A stretch of DNA of 64,000 nucleotides from Metellina segmentata (taxonomy: Eukaryota; Arthropoda; Arachnida; Araneae; Tetragnathidae), in NCBI GenBank assembly GCA_947359465.1, contig OX375879.1:91748578-91812577 (forward strand). Direction: 5' to 3'. Positions within the stretch are counted from its first letter, which is position 1, and every line of letters starts with the position of its first letter. A model generated the notes under the pieces. That model was given only the letters and a program-made list of their open reading frames with translations, was not told where the DNA came from and did not search any database. The translations under genes and the position numbers were made by a program. Positions 47,422-58,967 of the stretch are shown here, piece by piece.

Positions 47422-47680
47422 CACCTTAAATTCACTCGGGAACTGAAAATCAAAACTGCTTGCATGCAATTCGAGTCAAAGTTATTAAGAGTGAACGGAA
47501 AGTTATAAAATTACATAGCAAACTATGCATCCGAATAGACAGCTTTAAAAGATATCGATTGCTTCACTATGGACAGCTAAAAAGTACAGTAGAACATCAA
47601 TTATCCGAAATCCAGTTAGTTATCCGGATCGCTTTGAGAAAAGAAAAAAAATCGGCAATATCCGCATTTTAAAAGGGTCT

Positions 47681-48129
47681 GAGCCGCGGTAGCTCAGTCA
47701 GTAGAGCGTCGGGCTCGCATCAGAAGGGTAGTGGGTTCTGTACACGGCGGAGCCTGCAATTCTGATGATTGCGAGATCGGCGCTTCGACCTGGCTAAAGA
47801 CCGTTGTGTTCACTAATGGTGATTGGGGCACGTTAAATAGGTCGTGGTCACTAAGTCCCCCATGTTCCCATACCAAATCAATACCTCTGGGGGTACCTGA
47901 TCAGGGGGTTATCGGCTTACGATTGAAATCTAAATTACGATATGTGTGAGTGAATGGATGTATGAAAGGGACCTTCCTGTAAAACGGATGCGTCATGTAT
48001 GTCGAGCAAAGTAGGACTTCCTCCCAATGGGGCTCAATAACATGGAAGGCGCACCCCCCTCGCCTCTTGCCGTCTTCGACGGGCCTGGCACTCCTCTGGT
48101 CTGCCGGTGTAGGCATAAGAAACAACAAC
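47681..48129 (+). mobile_element. SINE family 2 (tRNA-derived, CAA tail), inserted in the Tigger element
   Basis: Starts GAGCCGCGGTAGCTCAGTCA (tRNA-like, with the A box TAGCTCAGTCAGTAGAGC) and ends AAGAAACAACAACAA. A 10-bp duplication AAAAGGGTCT flanks it (47671-47680 and 48130-48139). Length 449 bp. The frames of 60-114 codons over it are repeat shadows. The second copy is at 58968-59420. Confidence 0.93.
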
Positions 48130-48253
48130 AAAAGGGTCTTCAGTGAATGACGAAAACGAAGTGTCAATTTAGGACATAAGAAACGTTCCTGTATGTTCCA
48201 AGTACAGTGCAGAGGACATAGGCGAGTGATTGGTGTATGACTCATAGGATCAT

Positions 48254-48346
48254 GGATTCCAAATTCTCAGTGATGACGACCTCATTCAAAAGATGACAGA
48301 AGAACTCATTGATGACCCGGAAGACGAAGACGACATTGCTACTTAA
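48254..48346 (+). pseudogene. C-terminal remnant of a Tigger/CENP-B-like transposase
   Basis: Reads GFQILSDDDLIQKMTEELID, then ten more residues rich in Asp and Glu (DPEDEDDIAT), then a stop. The GFQIL-SDDD-acidic tail is a feature of Tigger/jerky-type proteins. No catalytic region remains. Confidence 0.75.
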
Positions 48347-48924
48347 CCAGACACGGGACGACCGTAAGACAGTAAGGCGTTTCACTGCTTTGACACAGCG
48401 CTAAAATAGACGCAGTGGCAGCCTGAGTACGACCATGTACAGATACTCACCCCAAGTCCTTGCGAGACTTGGCTACACGTAAACGAGTAAAGACAGCGAA
48501 AGAACTAACTTCAATCGATAGGTTCAAGGAATGATACATTTTAATACAGTATGCAGGTACAAACAGTAAACAAAATTGTTGCTAAGAAACAATGTTTCGC
48601 GTATTACCTGGATAAATTAGGAATTATCTAACAATTCCAATTACTTGGATATTTGATTACCTGGATGGGGTCGGGTCCCAATTGATTCGGATAATTGAAG
48701 TTCTACTGTACTTCCTTGAAAACAATCTTTGACTTTGTGCTTTCTGAGAGTGCATATCCACTCTCTGAACTATTGAACTTGAAGAACTACGTTAGTAATT
48801 ATCTGGCACTGTCATCGCCGGAAAGCTGGAATAATTCATCATATACTACTCAAAGTTGAGCAATACTAATTTTATCACACCTCCTCCTGATCTTCACAGG
48901 CACCCAATAGTGCCTTACCTTTAT

Positions 48925-48973
48925 GTAGATTGCACATTTCAAAAAACACCGTTTTATGAAATGTGCAATCTAC
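48925..48973. repeat. Hairpin with perfect 17-bp arms
   Basis: GTAGATTGCACATTTCA at 48925-48941 is the exact inverse of TGAAATGTGCAATCTAC at 48957-48973, with a 15-bp loop. It may be a remnant of an inverted-repeat element; it is not near a recognisable gene. Confidence 0.9.
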
Positions 48974-49107
48974 AAAAAGGGACGACGTACGGACATTGAC
49001 CGTTTCCATTTAAATTAGTCATCGATTAATCCATCGTGTTGGTCCAGTATGAACGTAAATTTAAGTACCTAACTAACCCACAAACCTTACTTAAATTGTT
49101 GGAATTT

Positions 49108-49143
49108 AAGTAGGTAAGTATTTTAATTAACGTCGCAGTGGAG
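49108..49143 (-). repeat. Short SINE family 1 tail
   Basis: TTAATTAACGTCGCAGTGGA is the inverse of the family 3' end. It abuts the Tc1 fragment that begins at about 49144. Confidence 0.65.
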
Positions 49144-49646
49144 CAAACATTGTTGACGAGTACCTGGAAAGTGAGGGCATTTCTCTTATGGAGTGTCCGG
49201 CGTATTCCTCCGACCTTAATCCCACTGAAAATCTTTTTGATGCTTTTGGACATGCTGTCTCTTGCACGTTTACCTCCTCCAACCAGTCACAGAGTTGGAA
49301 AATGCCCTAATGGAGAAATTACCATTGATTGTATCTGCGATGGTTGATCACCCCATTGAAAACATTCAAACTCGTTGTAAAGTTTCTGTGAAGGTCCGAG
49401 GTGGTCACATCCCTTATTCATGTAAGTTTTGTTTGATTTGTTTGGCTTTAAACATCATTTTGTCAATGACCCAAATGTGAGGTCATCATATAACTTACGA
49501 AAATTAAATATTTTTCCATCTTTGTACATATTTCCTGTTTTATTTAATGAATAAACACATTTGCTACCTTCCTGTGAAATCTTGTGTTAATCCAAGCTTT
49601 ATTTTTGCATTTTTATCGTCACGTGCTCTACTTTTGGAGGCCAGTG
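49144..49646 (+). pseudogene. Tc1-like fragment, C-terminal part with 3' terminus
   Basis: VDEYLESEGISLMECPAYSS, then DLNPTENLFDAFG (catalytic Glu in PTEN) are readable, then stops. The right end ACTTTTGGAGGCCAGTG followed by TA is a Tc1 terminal repeat. The N-terminal half and left terminus are missing. Confidence 0.8.
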
Positions 49647-49974
49647 TATCAGAATAGCTTATTCGTTAGTGATAAATCTAAGCTTTAAAACATCTTAAAT
49701 GTTAGAATATGGTAAGTAGGAATAGATATAATGTGGATATCTCTCTCTGAGAAAATAGTTTGAAAGAACTTTGTAACCCTTTAAGACGAAGGCTCTGTTT
49801 CAAGAAGTTAAAAGATTGTTTCTGGAAATTCTTTTCAGAGATAAGTTGACCGAATTCTTCGTCTTATTGATGTCACCACACGGAAGTATGACGTCAGCAG
49901 CAACACCATCGGGATACTTTAATTTTTCTATGCGTTGTATGTTGACAAAAACTCTTTTATGATAGGTTTTTGTA

Positions 49975-50228
49975 AACGATTGGTAAGCGTTTCTACTTAA
50001 GAGTATGTTATATCGTTTCGAGAGAGAGTGTTAGTAGATCTACTTATTTTAGAACGTTGGTAATTTAGCATGCCTGTTTGAGAATGTTATTGTGAAGTTC
50101 TTGTAAATGAATGGTAAGCGTTTTTACTTAGGAATGCTTTATATCGGTTTGAGAAATATATATATATATATATATTTATTTTAGAATGTAAATAATTTAA
50201 CATACCTCTGGGAGAATGTTATTTTATT
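49975..50228. repeat. Two-copy tandem duplication, ~130-bp unit
   Basis: GGTAAGCGTTT occurs at 49981 and 50111, followed in both units by ACTTA, TTATATCGxTT, GAGA, TATTTTAGAA and GAGAATGTTATT. The second unit contains a (TA)n tract at 50156-50175. Confidence 0.85.
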
Positions 50229-51255
50229 TATTTGTTTTTGTAAAATTGAAAAAAGGTATTTATGAAGTGTGAAATTTATATCAAAGCATGAATTTTAAGC
50301 TTATTAATTTTTCCTTATTAATGGGTGTTTATGAATTATACTTTCCTATACCAAAAACAATTCAAACCTTCGCGGTTTGACTGAAATAAAAAGGAATTTT
50401 AAATTATTTTGATGAGTGTATTTTAGATTTTATGGTTTTAGTTTTCCCTCAGTTTTTCCAATTCGTGATGTTAAGTTAGTGTCAGACATAAAAGTGTGAG
50501 TAGTAAAATTTAATACTCACTCTTTGAATGTACCCTCTATTTCTTTTAAAATCATAGCAATAATATAAATCTACGGAAAATGTAAGATTCATTGATAAAA
50601 TTCCGAACTACATTCAACAATGCTTTCCTGCGTTCCCTTATGCTTAACACAGTATAGTAATCATATGTGGACATAATGACATTTCAATTTTAACTAAATT
50701 ATCAAAATGCATACTTCTCACATAGTTATGAATAGTTTTAATTAATAATTATAACTATTCATAAAATACTAAACAAAATATAAAGAAATACTAAAAAAAA
50801 TGTTTTACTCTGAAATATTTAACTGTAAAGAAAATCAAATTTCAAATCACAGTTTATAAGTTTAACTAGCTTTGTAAATTCTATTCTAAAAGTATCTAAC
50901 AGCTAAAAATCAAATTTACAATACAGGTTTCATCAATCAATAACTATCCAGGTATTGAGTAGTTTGAGATCTGGATCTCGGTTTAACAGGTTGTTTTTCG
51001 AATCCGATCACGGAAAGGATTTTCGTAGTTGTGTGGTATCCTCTTTAAAGGTTACGTCCACGAAGAAACTGACCACAGAATGTCAGAACATACTACCATT
51101 TGGCTATTTATATTCAGGCTGTTTATATAAAATTTGAGCTAAATGAATAACAAAACCACAACGTATAAATATATTTTTATCACAAAATAGTTTCCGTGCT
51201 ATCTCGGCGAAATTCAAAAACATGAAAAAGTAAGCATCCAAATTTTATACAGATA
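50229..51255. other. No gene recognised
   Basis: AT-rich. The stretch near 51140 (AAAACCACAACGTATAAATA) resembles one near 54592, so an old dispersed repeat is likely. Confidence 0.5.
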
Positions 51256-51260
51256 TACAT

Positions 51261-51545
51261 TAACCCACAATAATGGACCGGACTGCAAGATGTAATCGTA
51301 TCAGGGGAAAGAATACATTCTTTTATAGGGGGATGGTCCCCCACGTGCTGCAATTACACTAGCAACCCTTCTGGGCATACTTCCAACAAGGATTTGATAC
51401 ACAGCTATGGGTATTTGTATCCATGCCTGCTGCTAGAATGTCGCCAGCTCAGCTTTAGATTACAGACGTGGTTCCCTGGTCCGTAAGCGTCGCTCTCACG
51501 CGTCCCATAAATATTATATGGGATTTAGGTCGGGATTTTGAGCAG
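51261..51545 (-). pseudogene. Tc1-like fragment (family A)
   Basis: Runs collinearly with 51700-51970: ACTGCAAGATGTAAT, GGGGGATGGTCCCCCACGTG, CAATTACACTAGCAACCCTT, ATAAATATTATATGGG. It covers only the C-terminal part of the transposase on the minus strand, with frameshifts. Confidence 0.8.
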
Positions 51546-51687
51546 GACAAGTATGAGTATGGATCTCAAGTATGAGATTGCATAAAAAATCCATGAGATG
51601 ATCGTATTTTTCTGTAAGTTAAATGGTTTAACTAAAATTTGATAATTTATTTCTCCTTTTATTTTTAATCTGCGTTTTCCTGATATA

Positions 51688-52249
51688 CACTACACTACCA
51701 TAATGAACCAGACAGCAAGATGTGATGGTTTACGATAAATAATACATGCTTTAATAGGGGGATGGTCCCCCACGTGCAGCAATTACACTAGCAACATTTA
51801 TGGGCATACTTTCAACAAGGTTTTGATGCACAGCTATGGGTATTTGTGTCCATTCCTTCTGCAAGAATGTCGCCAGCTTAGCTGTAGATTTCAGACGGAG
51901 TTCCCTGGTCCGTAAGCGTCGCTCTAACTCGTCCCATAAATGTACTATGGGGTTTAGGTCGGGACTATGAGCAGGCCAGGGAAGACGTTTTACATCCATA
52001 TATCGATACCACTGCTTGACAGAGACTACAACATGACATAGAGTGTTGTCCTGGAAGTAACATTCGTCCATTCCATAAAATTGCCAAAGCGTAGGAAGAA
52101 CCTAATTGTTCAAACTGTTCATATAGGCGTCGGCGTTCTATTGACCATGAACAACATGCAAAGGTTCCAGGCCGTACCACGAAAAAAAAAACAAGTAATA
52201 GGATTTTATGCAAATCCGCTAGCGTCCTGTCCATTATTGTAGGGTAGTG
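51688..52249 (-). mobile_element. Internally deleted Tc1-like element (family A)
   Basis: Both termini are present (left CACTACACTACCATAATG; right CATTATTGTAGGGTAGTG inverted) and flanked by TA. The minus-strand frame 52071-51751 reads MDECYFQDNTLCHVV (second catalytic Asp in QDN), LPWPAHSPDLNPIVHLWDEL and a C-terminus ending VIAARGGPSPY. The usual Glu of NPIEHLW is Val here, so the DD34E triad is lost. The N-terminal two thirds are deleted; total length is 562 bp. Confidence 0.9.
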
Positions 52250-52290
52250 TATTTCAGTATTAACTACCCTGGGTGTATTTTACTCTTTAG

Positions 52291-52605
52291 TATTTAGGCT
52301 GTGGCAGCCCAGTTGGAAGAGTAGCGGGTAAAAAAACGGAGGGTTACGAGTTGGGGTCTCGATCCATTCAAAGTCAATCGTGTCCGAGGGGGCTGATACA
52401 GTTTAAATCTGTCGTGGCCTCCAATGACCTCATGGCGTGGTGAGGATGTTTGGAGATCGAAGTGCCAGCTCAGGTATTGACTTCTCTTCGACCATCTGAC
52501 CGTAGTTCAAAATTACGAGGCATTGTTTATGAATCTTTCCCCTCGAGATTGACTGGAGTGTCGCCAATAGCCTACTGTGTAGCTCCAGTGAGACTATCAA
52601 CTATC
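52291..52605 (+). mobile_element. SINE family 1 copy
   Basis: A tRNA-like head (CCCAGTTGGAAGAGTAGCGG and ACGAGTTGGGGTCTCGATCC) is followed by the body: AAATCTGTCGTGGCC, GTTTGGAGATCGAAGTG, CATCTGACCGTAGTTC, TGTCGCCAATAGCC. The 3' end is diverged. Confidence 0.82.
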
Positions 52606-52609
52606 GACC

Positions 52610-53190
52610 AACTACGTATCTGTATTTTTATCAACAAAGACTTTTAATGCGTATGTATGCCTAATTAATGTATGCCTGTGTTAATGCGTGTGTATGGCGG
52701 ATAAACATTACTGGTCAGATCTGACTATAGCCAACAAATAAATCTTTCAGATTAAGACTACAATGAAGCTTAGAACAGAAATATCCTGTACACAAGTTCA
52801 CACTATCACTACATCTCTCTCGCGATATACACAAGTAATACTAAGTTTAACACTTAGTGCAAATGGAACAGGAAACAAGAAAGCACAGATCAAGTAATAA
52901 AAACCTTAAATTATATTCCCTACAACGAAGACAATATTTGAAGCCCTGTAGAATTTGTCTTCCTTATAAGGTACCTAAGCATTTACATGGCATTCTTAAG
53001 CCTTCAATTTTAGGGAAAATCACCAAACCTGTATTTCAGTTTCCTTAAATCTTAAACTATCTAAACTTGTATAAGATTTTATAAACCTCATTCAGTAGAT
53101 TAATTAAAATATGGTAATTTTTACTTCAAAAGTAAACAATAATAGCCAATTTAATACTATGTAACCCGAGAGATCATAGTGAAGATATAA
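52610..53190. other. No gene recognised
   Basis: The 63-codon frame at 52857 has no motif. Confidence 0.5.
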
Positions 53191-53194
53191 ATTC

Positions 53195-53560
53195 GTAGAC
53201 GAACACTAGTTTTGATTCGTCCACTCTACGTGGTGTTGAAGTCCACCTGGGGGCTTAACTTGTCAACTATGCATTCCGAAGTAAATAAATTGAGCTATTG
53301 CGATGCTAGACCGCAAAATTCAGACGCATCAGAAATTCTTCACTTAAATTCTGAAAAGGAAAATGTAGATTTAAGGTTTTGTCTGAACGCTATTTTTAAA
53401 AATATCTCGAAAAATAAATGCTCGGCAACTTATACATTCTTTTAAACGATCGTCTCTATTTCGAAGGTTATGGTAATCACCTATGATACCATTTCACGAA
53501 CATTCTACGCGAGGTATCTAAACCTCTCTTTCTAATTCTAAGAAAACGATAATAAACGAT
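53195..53560. repeat. Diverged dispersed repeat, partner of 55095-55445
   Basis: Shares in order TGCATTCCGAAGTAAA, GAGCTATTGCGATG, CAGACGCATCAGAAATTC, ATGGTAATCACCTATGATAC and TTCTAAGAAAACGATA with the downstream partner. The 77-codon frame is within it and not conserved in the partner. Confidence 0.75.
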
Positions 53561-53699
53561 AGACATTGATATTCGTAAGGATTAGAAAACCGCTTTAAAC
53601 TGTAGGTGAGTCGTGCAATAAGAAATGCTAATGGTGTGACAAACTAAACTATCAATATTAATAAAAATGCAAAAATATTGAGTCATCCAGTATGTTCTT

Positions 53700-54400
53700 C
53701 GCGTGTTTTAAGTTAAATACCAATGAAGCAGTACATAAACATAAGAAAAATGTATTGAATCACATAAGCCCCATTTCGTTCTATGACTTTTTGCCATTTT
53801 TCTGACAGCTGGAAAATTTCATTAAAAAAAATCATTAAGCCATTTTGTAAAGAAATTATCGAGGTGCTGTTTGACAGTCTCCAAAGAATTGAACTCCAGG
53901 CCATTCTTAAGTGACCTGAAGAGGTGAAAATATGAGGGGGCAAGGTCTGGTGAATATAGGTGGGGGTGACACAAAACATTTCGTTTTCCCCACAAAACAT
54001 TCGAGCAAACATATTCTGCTGTGTTAAAGTATGGGGTACCCATAGAAGCGGCTTATATATCCAATCTTCTTCAGATGATCATGAACGGTACTTTTTTGAA
54101 TATTTAGACTGCGTGATAGTTCCTGAACTGTGTAAAATGGATTTTCAGCGATAGCATCTTTTAATAGGTCCTCGTTTACAGAGGATGGTTGTCCAGAGCG
54201 GGCATCATCTAAAAGGCTGAAATTTCTACGCTTAAATTCGACAAACCACCTTTGAACTGTGGCCTCAGAAACAGCATTATATCCATATACAGCACACTTT
54301 TTATGAGCAGTCTGACTAGCATATTTTCCTTCCTTAAAATAAAAGAGCATATAATATGACGAAAATTAACTTTCTAGTTCTCCATTCTTAGCACTGCCGT
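53700..54400 (-). pseudogene. Internally deleted mariner transposase
   Basis: On the minus strand 54350-54024 encodes the N-terminal DNA-binding part: MLFYFKEGKYASQTAHKKC, NAVSEATVQRWFVEFKRRNF, SLLDDARSGQPSSV and STVHDHLKKIGYISR. An overlapping frame, 54043-53822, gives the C-terminus: HPHLYSPDLAPSYFHLFRSL and LETVKQHLDNFFTKW. The region with the first two catalytic Asp residues is deleted, and the third (normally in APSDYHLF) is replaced by Tyr. Terminal repeats could not be paired with confidence. Confidence 0.88.
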
Positions 54401-54609
54401 GAAACAAAAATTATACCACAACACATGCTATCATTATACAGTGTAAGCAGAAAAGACCGAATTTAAACATCTGGTTTAATCAAGGTCCTTCCTTATCATC
54501 TGTAACAAAACTATAATAAAGCTAGCTTCGATTTGAAAACGCGCAGTACTTTCCGTATGTCCCAATATTTACATAGAATTTAAGCGAGTAAAAAGTACAG
54601 CAAAACCAC

Positions 54610-54790
54610 AGGGTACAAAAATTGCTCTTGCAAAATATTTTCTTATTTTTTCTTTTGCAAATTTAGAAATTCGTGAAAAAATAGGGATAAAAATTTTATT
54701 CGTTTATACTTAAGAATAATATTTTCTTGTTCTTCCTTTTACAAATTTAGAAATTAGTGAAAAAATAGGGATAATAATTTCATTCGTGTA
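54610..54790. repeat. Two-copy tandem repeat, ~95-bp unit
   Basis: TTTTGCAAATTTAGAAATTC, GTGAAAAAATAGGGATAA and ATTCGTxTATA occur twice in the same order. Confidence 0.85.
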
Positions 54791-54794
54791 TATT

Positions 54795-55110
54795 TCTGAA
54801 TAAGCTACACTGGGTTTATTTCTCTTTTTTACATTAGGGAAAACCCGTGTGTGTGCGTCCATTAACTTGAAGGTAAAACACTGCTTGAACAGATTTGAAC
54901 TTGAGGCCTGAAGAAAACCAATCCGAAAAACCAACAATTCAATACACCTTGCGTAACGTATTTCAGAAAACTCTACACTGGTTATATTTATTTCTTTTGC
55001 AAAAGTAAAAACTTTCCTTGTGTACGTATGTCCATATACTCGACGGAAAAATATCGCTTGTTGTAGATTGGATAGATAAGACCGTGTAGCATGAAGAATC
55101 CAAGCATTCA
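54795..55110. repeat. Two diverged repeat units of ~170 bp
   Basis: CTACACTGG, TTTATTTCT, CCxTGTGTxCGTxxGTCCAT, GAxGGxAAAAxxxxGCTTG recur at about 54799 and 54968. A third relative is at 8165-8260. The 150-codon minus frame here runs through both units and shows no known domain. Confidence 0.6.
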
Positions 55111-55445
55111 AAATAAGACGAGTCGAGAATGTTTCGAACAGAAGCCTCACTACACATTCCAAAGTAAAGGAATTGCGCTATTGCATTGGTAGACAGAAAA
55201 ATGCAGACACTTCAGAAATTCTTCACAAAACCTCGGCGAAAGATTCCGAGACTTAAAATTTTTTTGGTCTAACCGCTATTTTGTAAAATATCCCAAGAAA
55301 AAATGCTTCTCAAATTATGCATTCTTGTAAACGATCCTCCCTTTTTCCAGCGTTATGGTAATCACCTATGCTACCATTCCACCAACTCCCATGGGCGACA
55401 TCTAAATCACTATTTCCAATTCCAAGAAGACGATACTAAAGACGC
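55095..55445. repeat. Diverged dispersed repeat, partner of 53195-53560
   Basis: See the shared motifs at the partner; here they read CACATTCCAAAGTAAAGG, TTGCGCTATTGCATTGG, GCAGACACTTCAGAAATTC and ATGGTAATCACCTATGCTAC. Confidence 0.75.
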
Positions 55446-56411
55446 AGATAAAATAAAACGAAGCGGGAAAAAAGATTGAAATGGAAGTCTTCTGAAATGA
55501 TGAGAATGTGGGTGGACTGCCTTAGCAACGGACAATGTGGCAGACGATAAGAATTAACGTCAGAGGAGGTCCCCACACGACTCCCGAGAAAATTGCTCCG
55601 GCTCTGCCCTGTGTCTTCTTGCCGAATCACGGCCTCTCCAGTATCTTTTTCTCCGTTTTTTCCCCCGGAGCATTTCTTCCTTGGGCTCCGGTCTTGGAAT
55701 TAAGACGGGATTAAGAGGATTTCGTTAGTATCAAAATCCTTTTTTTCCTGCTTCTTTTCCTTCCTTCTCTATTTCGTCTTTTTTTATTTATTTATTTTCA
55801 GACGTTCGCTCAGTTTTGTTAGTATCGGAACGTACCCTCCCGAACGATTGGGCGGGAAGGTTCGGGGGGGGGATGAGTTGCTTTGGAGTGAAGAGAAGTG
55901 AATTCACGAAGGGTGGAGAGAAGGTTAGAAGGGATGGGGATGTAGAAGGGTTAGGAGTTTGTTAATTAGGAAGAGACAAATGATAGTGGGAGGAGCATAG
56001 ATGTACAGGTGAACGCACGTATGACTGTCATCCGGAGTTTTATATATATTCAGGACTCTGTATTTTTCATTTTGATCTATTAGGTCCTTTATTACCACTC
56101 GATGCTTCGTAAACCTTTCGTCATTCACTCCACCGTTGATTTTCAACCGGTGTGCTGTTCGGATCGTGGGTTAAAATGCTCGAATTCCATAAAAGTTATT
56201 TCATTTCGACGGTTTTGTTTATAGCTTTCGAAAAGAGTGTTCACAAATAATTTCAAATAATGCCAGTATAAGTAATTTTGGGTGTGTTATTTTTTATTGA
56301 AAAGTATCCTACATCTTTACAAAAAGATTTTTTTAAAAGCCACTTTGGAGCAAAATGGTAGGTACTTACTGGTATTTGTTTGTAAATCGATCAAATCGTG
56401 CCTTTTCATAC
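55446..56411. other. Composition-shifted region without a recognised gene
   Basis: A GC-richer stretch (55540-55690), a long pyrimidine-rich tract (55735-55800) and a G-rich block (GGGGGGGG near 55864) follow one another. Such composition can mark a promoter, but no exon is recognisable. Confidence 0.35.
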
Positions 56412-56413
56412 TA

Positions 56414-57614
56414 CACAGTCCAGTCACATTAATGTAACCACCACCTACTTTCGACGTCAACGTGAAATAACCAATCACAAAAGGCAGCACATTGCAGTGG
56501 AGTGTATTTAAAGGATGTCCTAGGGCATAGGAAAGCATTTCAATCGTTGGCGTAATGCAGAAACGCAGAGATTTATCCGACGTCCAAAAGGGCATGATTA
56601 TTGGCTTTCGGGCCAATGGTGGAAGCATTTCGGAAACGGCTAATTTTGTTAACTGTTCGCTTGCCATCGTGGTAAAAGTCTACCGTGCATGGCAAAATAG
56701 CACTATCCAAAATAAGCGGCGTGTCACATGTGGTACACCACGGGCTATAGATGACAGAGGCGAACGAAGGCTACGGAGATGCGTTCGGGCGAATAGACGT
56801 GTAACTGTTGAGCAACTGACACCCCTGATGAATCAAGGGGCTAACAAGAGTGTATCCTCAACAACGGTTCAGCGAACGTTGCTGCGCATGAGCCTCCGCA
56901 GTAGACGCCTGGTTAATGCACCTACGCTGACTGCTGTTCATCGGCGACAAAGGCTGGAATTTGCACGCCAGTACCACAGAGTGGCGACAGGTGGCTTTTC
57001 CCAATGAATCACGTTTTATGCTCCATCGGACAGATGGGCGTTGGCGTATACGGCGTGAAACGTCTGAAAGCAAACACCCTGCAACAATTGTCGGAAGGAT
57101 CCAGGCTGGAGGAGGGAGCATTATGGTTTGGGGAATGTTTTCCTGGCATTCACTGGGTGCACTCATCATTGTGGAAGGCACGATGGATCAACACAAGTAC
57201 GCATCTGTCCTTGCGGACTATGTCCACCCCTACATGATAATTATTTTTCCTCAGAATGATGGCATCTACCAGCAGGACAATGCGAGGTGCCATACAGCTC
57301 GCAATATATGTGCGTGGTTCGAAGAGCACCAGGATAAGTTTACCATACTCCCCTGGCTAGCAAACTCACCGGAATTAAACCCAATCGAGAATTAGTGGGA
57401 CCACCTCGATCGGGTTGTTCGCGCCATGGATCTTCAACTGCGTAATCAAGCGCAGCTGGCCACGGCACTGGAGTCGGAATGGCTCAACAACCCAGTGAAC
57501 GCCTTCAGAAACCTAATTGACTCTCTCTTCCTGCACGTCTCGCAGCGGTCCGCTCTGCCAAAGGTGGTTATTCTGTCTTTTGACAGGTGGTCACATTAAT
57601 GTGACTGGACTGTG
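56414..57614 (+). mobile_element. Tc1-like transposon, nearly full length, inactivated
   Basis: Terminal repeats CACAGTCCAGTCACATTAAT and its inverse, flanked by TA. Transposase frame 1 (56555-57007) begins MQKRRDLSDVQKGMIIGFRA and covers the helix-turn-helix region. A frame change near 56985, probably a small deletion, moves it to 56961-57395: WRQVAFPNESRF, where the first catalytic Asp (normally FSDESRF) is Asn; VWGMFSWHSLG; IYQQDNARCHTA with the second Asp; and SPELNPIEN with the Glu, followed at once by TAG and then WDHLDRVVRAMD in the same frame. Length (1.2 kb) is near a normal compact Tc1. At least three independent lesions make it non-functional. Confidence 0.93.
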
Positions 57615-57616
57615 TA

Positions 57617-58955
57617 TATGAACATATAACTAAACATATAACCTTTTTTAGGTTTGCAGCAAAATTTCAGTAAAAAGCTTAGGTATGTCGAGAAATAAAA
57701 AAGGTTGCTTTACACGAAAGTTTGGTACCGGAAGTGAAATATGGGGGGAGCGTAACATGAAATTGAAAAATCAACATGAATTTTCATTACTGAAGAAAAT
57801 CTATTAATCATAGCAAATTTTAATTTATCGCAGCATTTTTTTTTTGGTGAAATGAGTCCCAAGTATCTACAATTGATCTTGCAAAAAATTCATTAGTTCA
57901 TATAGCAATTACGAATTAAAGCATTAAATACTTTTGAAAATAATAAATGATTTCAAAACGTTCAGTAAAATAGGGTATTGCAAATTATTTTAAAGTACAT
58001 GATGTATTGATAGTTCCAATAGCACACGTCATTTCTAATTACCCTCATATATTGGTTGAAAGAATTCAAGGAACAATTCTATTGGTCAATATCAAAGGTG
58101 GTTAGAAGTCCTGTTTGAAAGAATGCAGATGACAGAACGGATATATGTGTTTGAACCCCTTTAGAAGGTTAAATAAAAATTTTATTTGTATAAAGTACAT
58201 TTGGCCAAGAAAAATACATAAAACTAAAAAGGAATTGAGGAAAGACAGTACAACTTTCAGTTTCAGATAAGCGTTTGATACTGTAAGCCCTTACCATCTG
58301 CTGACTGATGAAATGTCAGCCAACTTTATGCTCAAATTTGGTAAGATCGATTACTAACATTCAATAAATAGAATTTATATATCTGGAAATGCAGAAAGTT
58401 CCATCAAATGTGTTTTCAAACTCAGCACAGAATCGCAAAATAAATGTTCCGAGTTACTAGTTGCAATAATTTGAAATGGATTAATTAAAAGGGTTTTAAT
58501 TTCATGTATTAAGTATTTGCGATTACAACATTAATATATCTTCTAATATCTCTTAGTTTTACGTGTGAAGAGTTTAAGAGCACGGATGTGTGGCCAAAAG
58601 ACAAAAATGTAGAATGAATGCAATCGAATAAAAACTACTATGAGGGAGTTCTTAACGACATGTGTTAGTGAGTCAATAATTATTCTTAATGCAATTATAA
58701 ACTCTGTGCTCAGATGACAAAATGTTATAAGTCCTTTTTTTAATTTTTCGTGACAGCAATTTTAAGATGGAAGATTCTATATGTGGTTCTGTGGTTTTTG
58801 ACATATTACATTTTTCCGCCTTTGTTTTTTCATAAACTGAAAGAAAAAAGACTTTTTGTGCCACCTTCTAAACATTAATAAACCAGACACCAGATTGGGG
58901 TTTACTCAATTTTTTGGGAAAAGTGACTTATAACATTTTGCCATCTGTGTACAGA
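57617..58955. other. AT-rich region with no gene recognised
   Basis: A stretch near 58060 (ACAATTCTATTGGTCAA) is similar to one near 21252, suggesting an old dispersed repeat; nothing else is supportable. Confidence 0.55.
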
Positions 58956-58967
58956 ACTGTAGTTCAA

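Larger units (their letters stand above)
47587..48708 (+). mobile_element. Deleted Tigger/pogo-like element, interrupted by a SINE
   Basis: The left terminus CAGTAGAACATCAATTATCC and the right terminus GGATAATTGAAGTTCTACTG are inverted repeats flanked by TA. After removing the SINE at 47681-48129 and one copy of its duplication, about 0.66 kb remains. Only the C-terminal tail of the transposase survives (48254-48346), so the element is non-autonomous. Confidence 0.88.

Noticed and set aside
47681..47755. tRNA gene (GCCGCGGTAGCTCAG...)
   Set aside because: It is the head of a family 2 SINE with tail and target duplication; the B box is degraded and the same head recurs at 58968.
54710..55162. 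150-codon minus-strand ORF
   Set aside because: It runs through two tandem copies of a dispersed repeat; the pattern is explained by the repeat.
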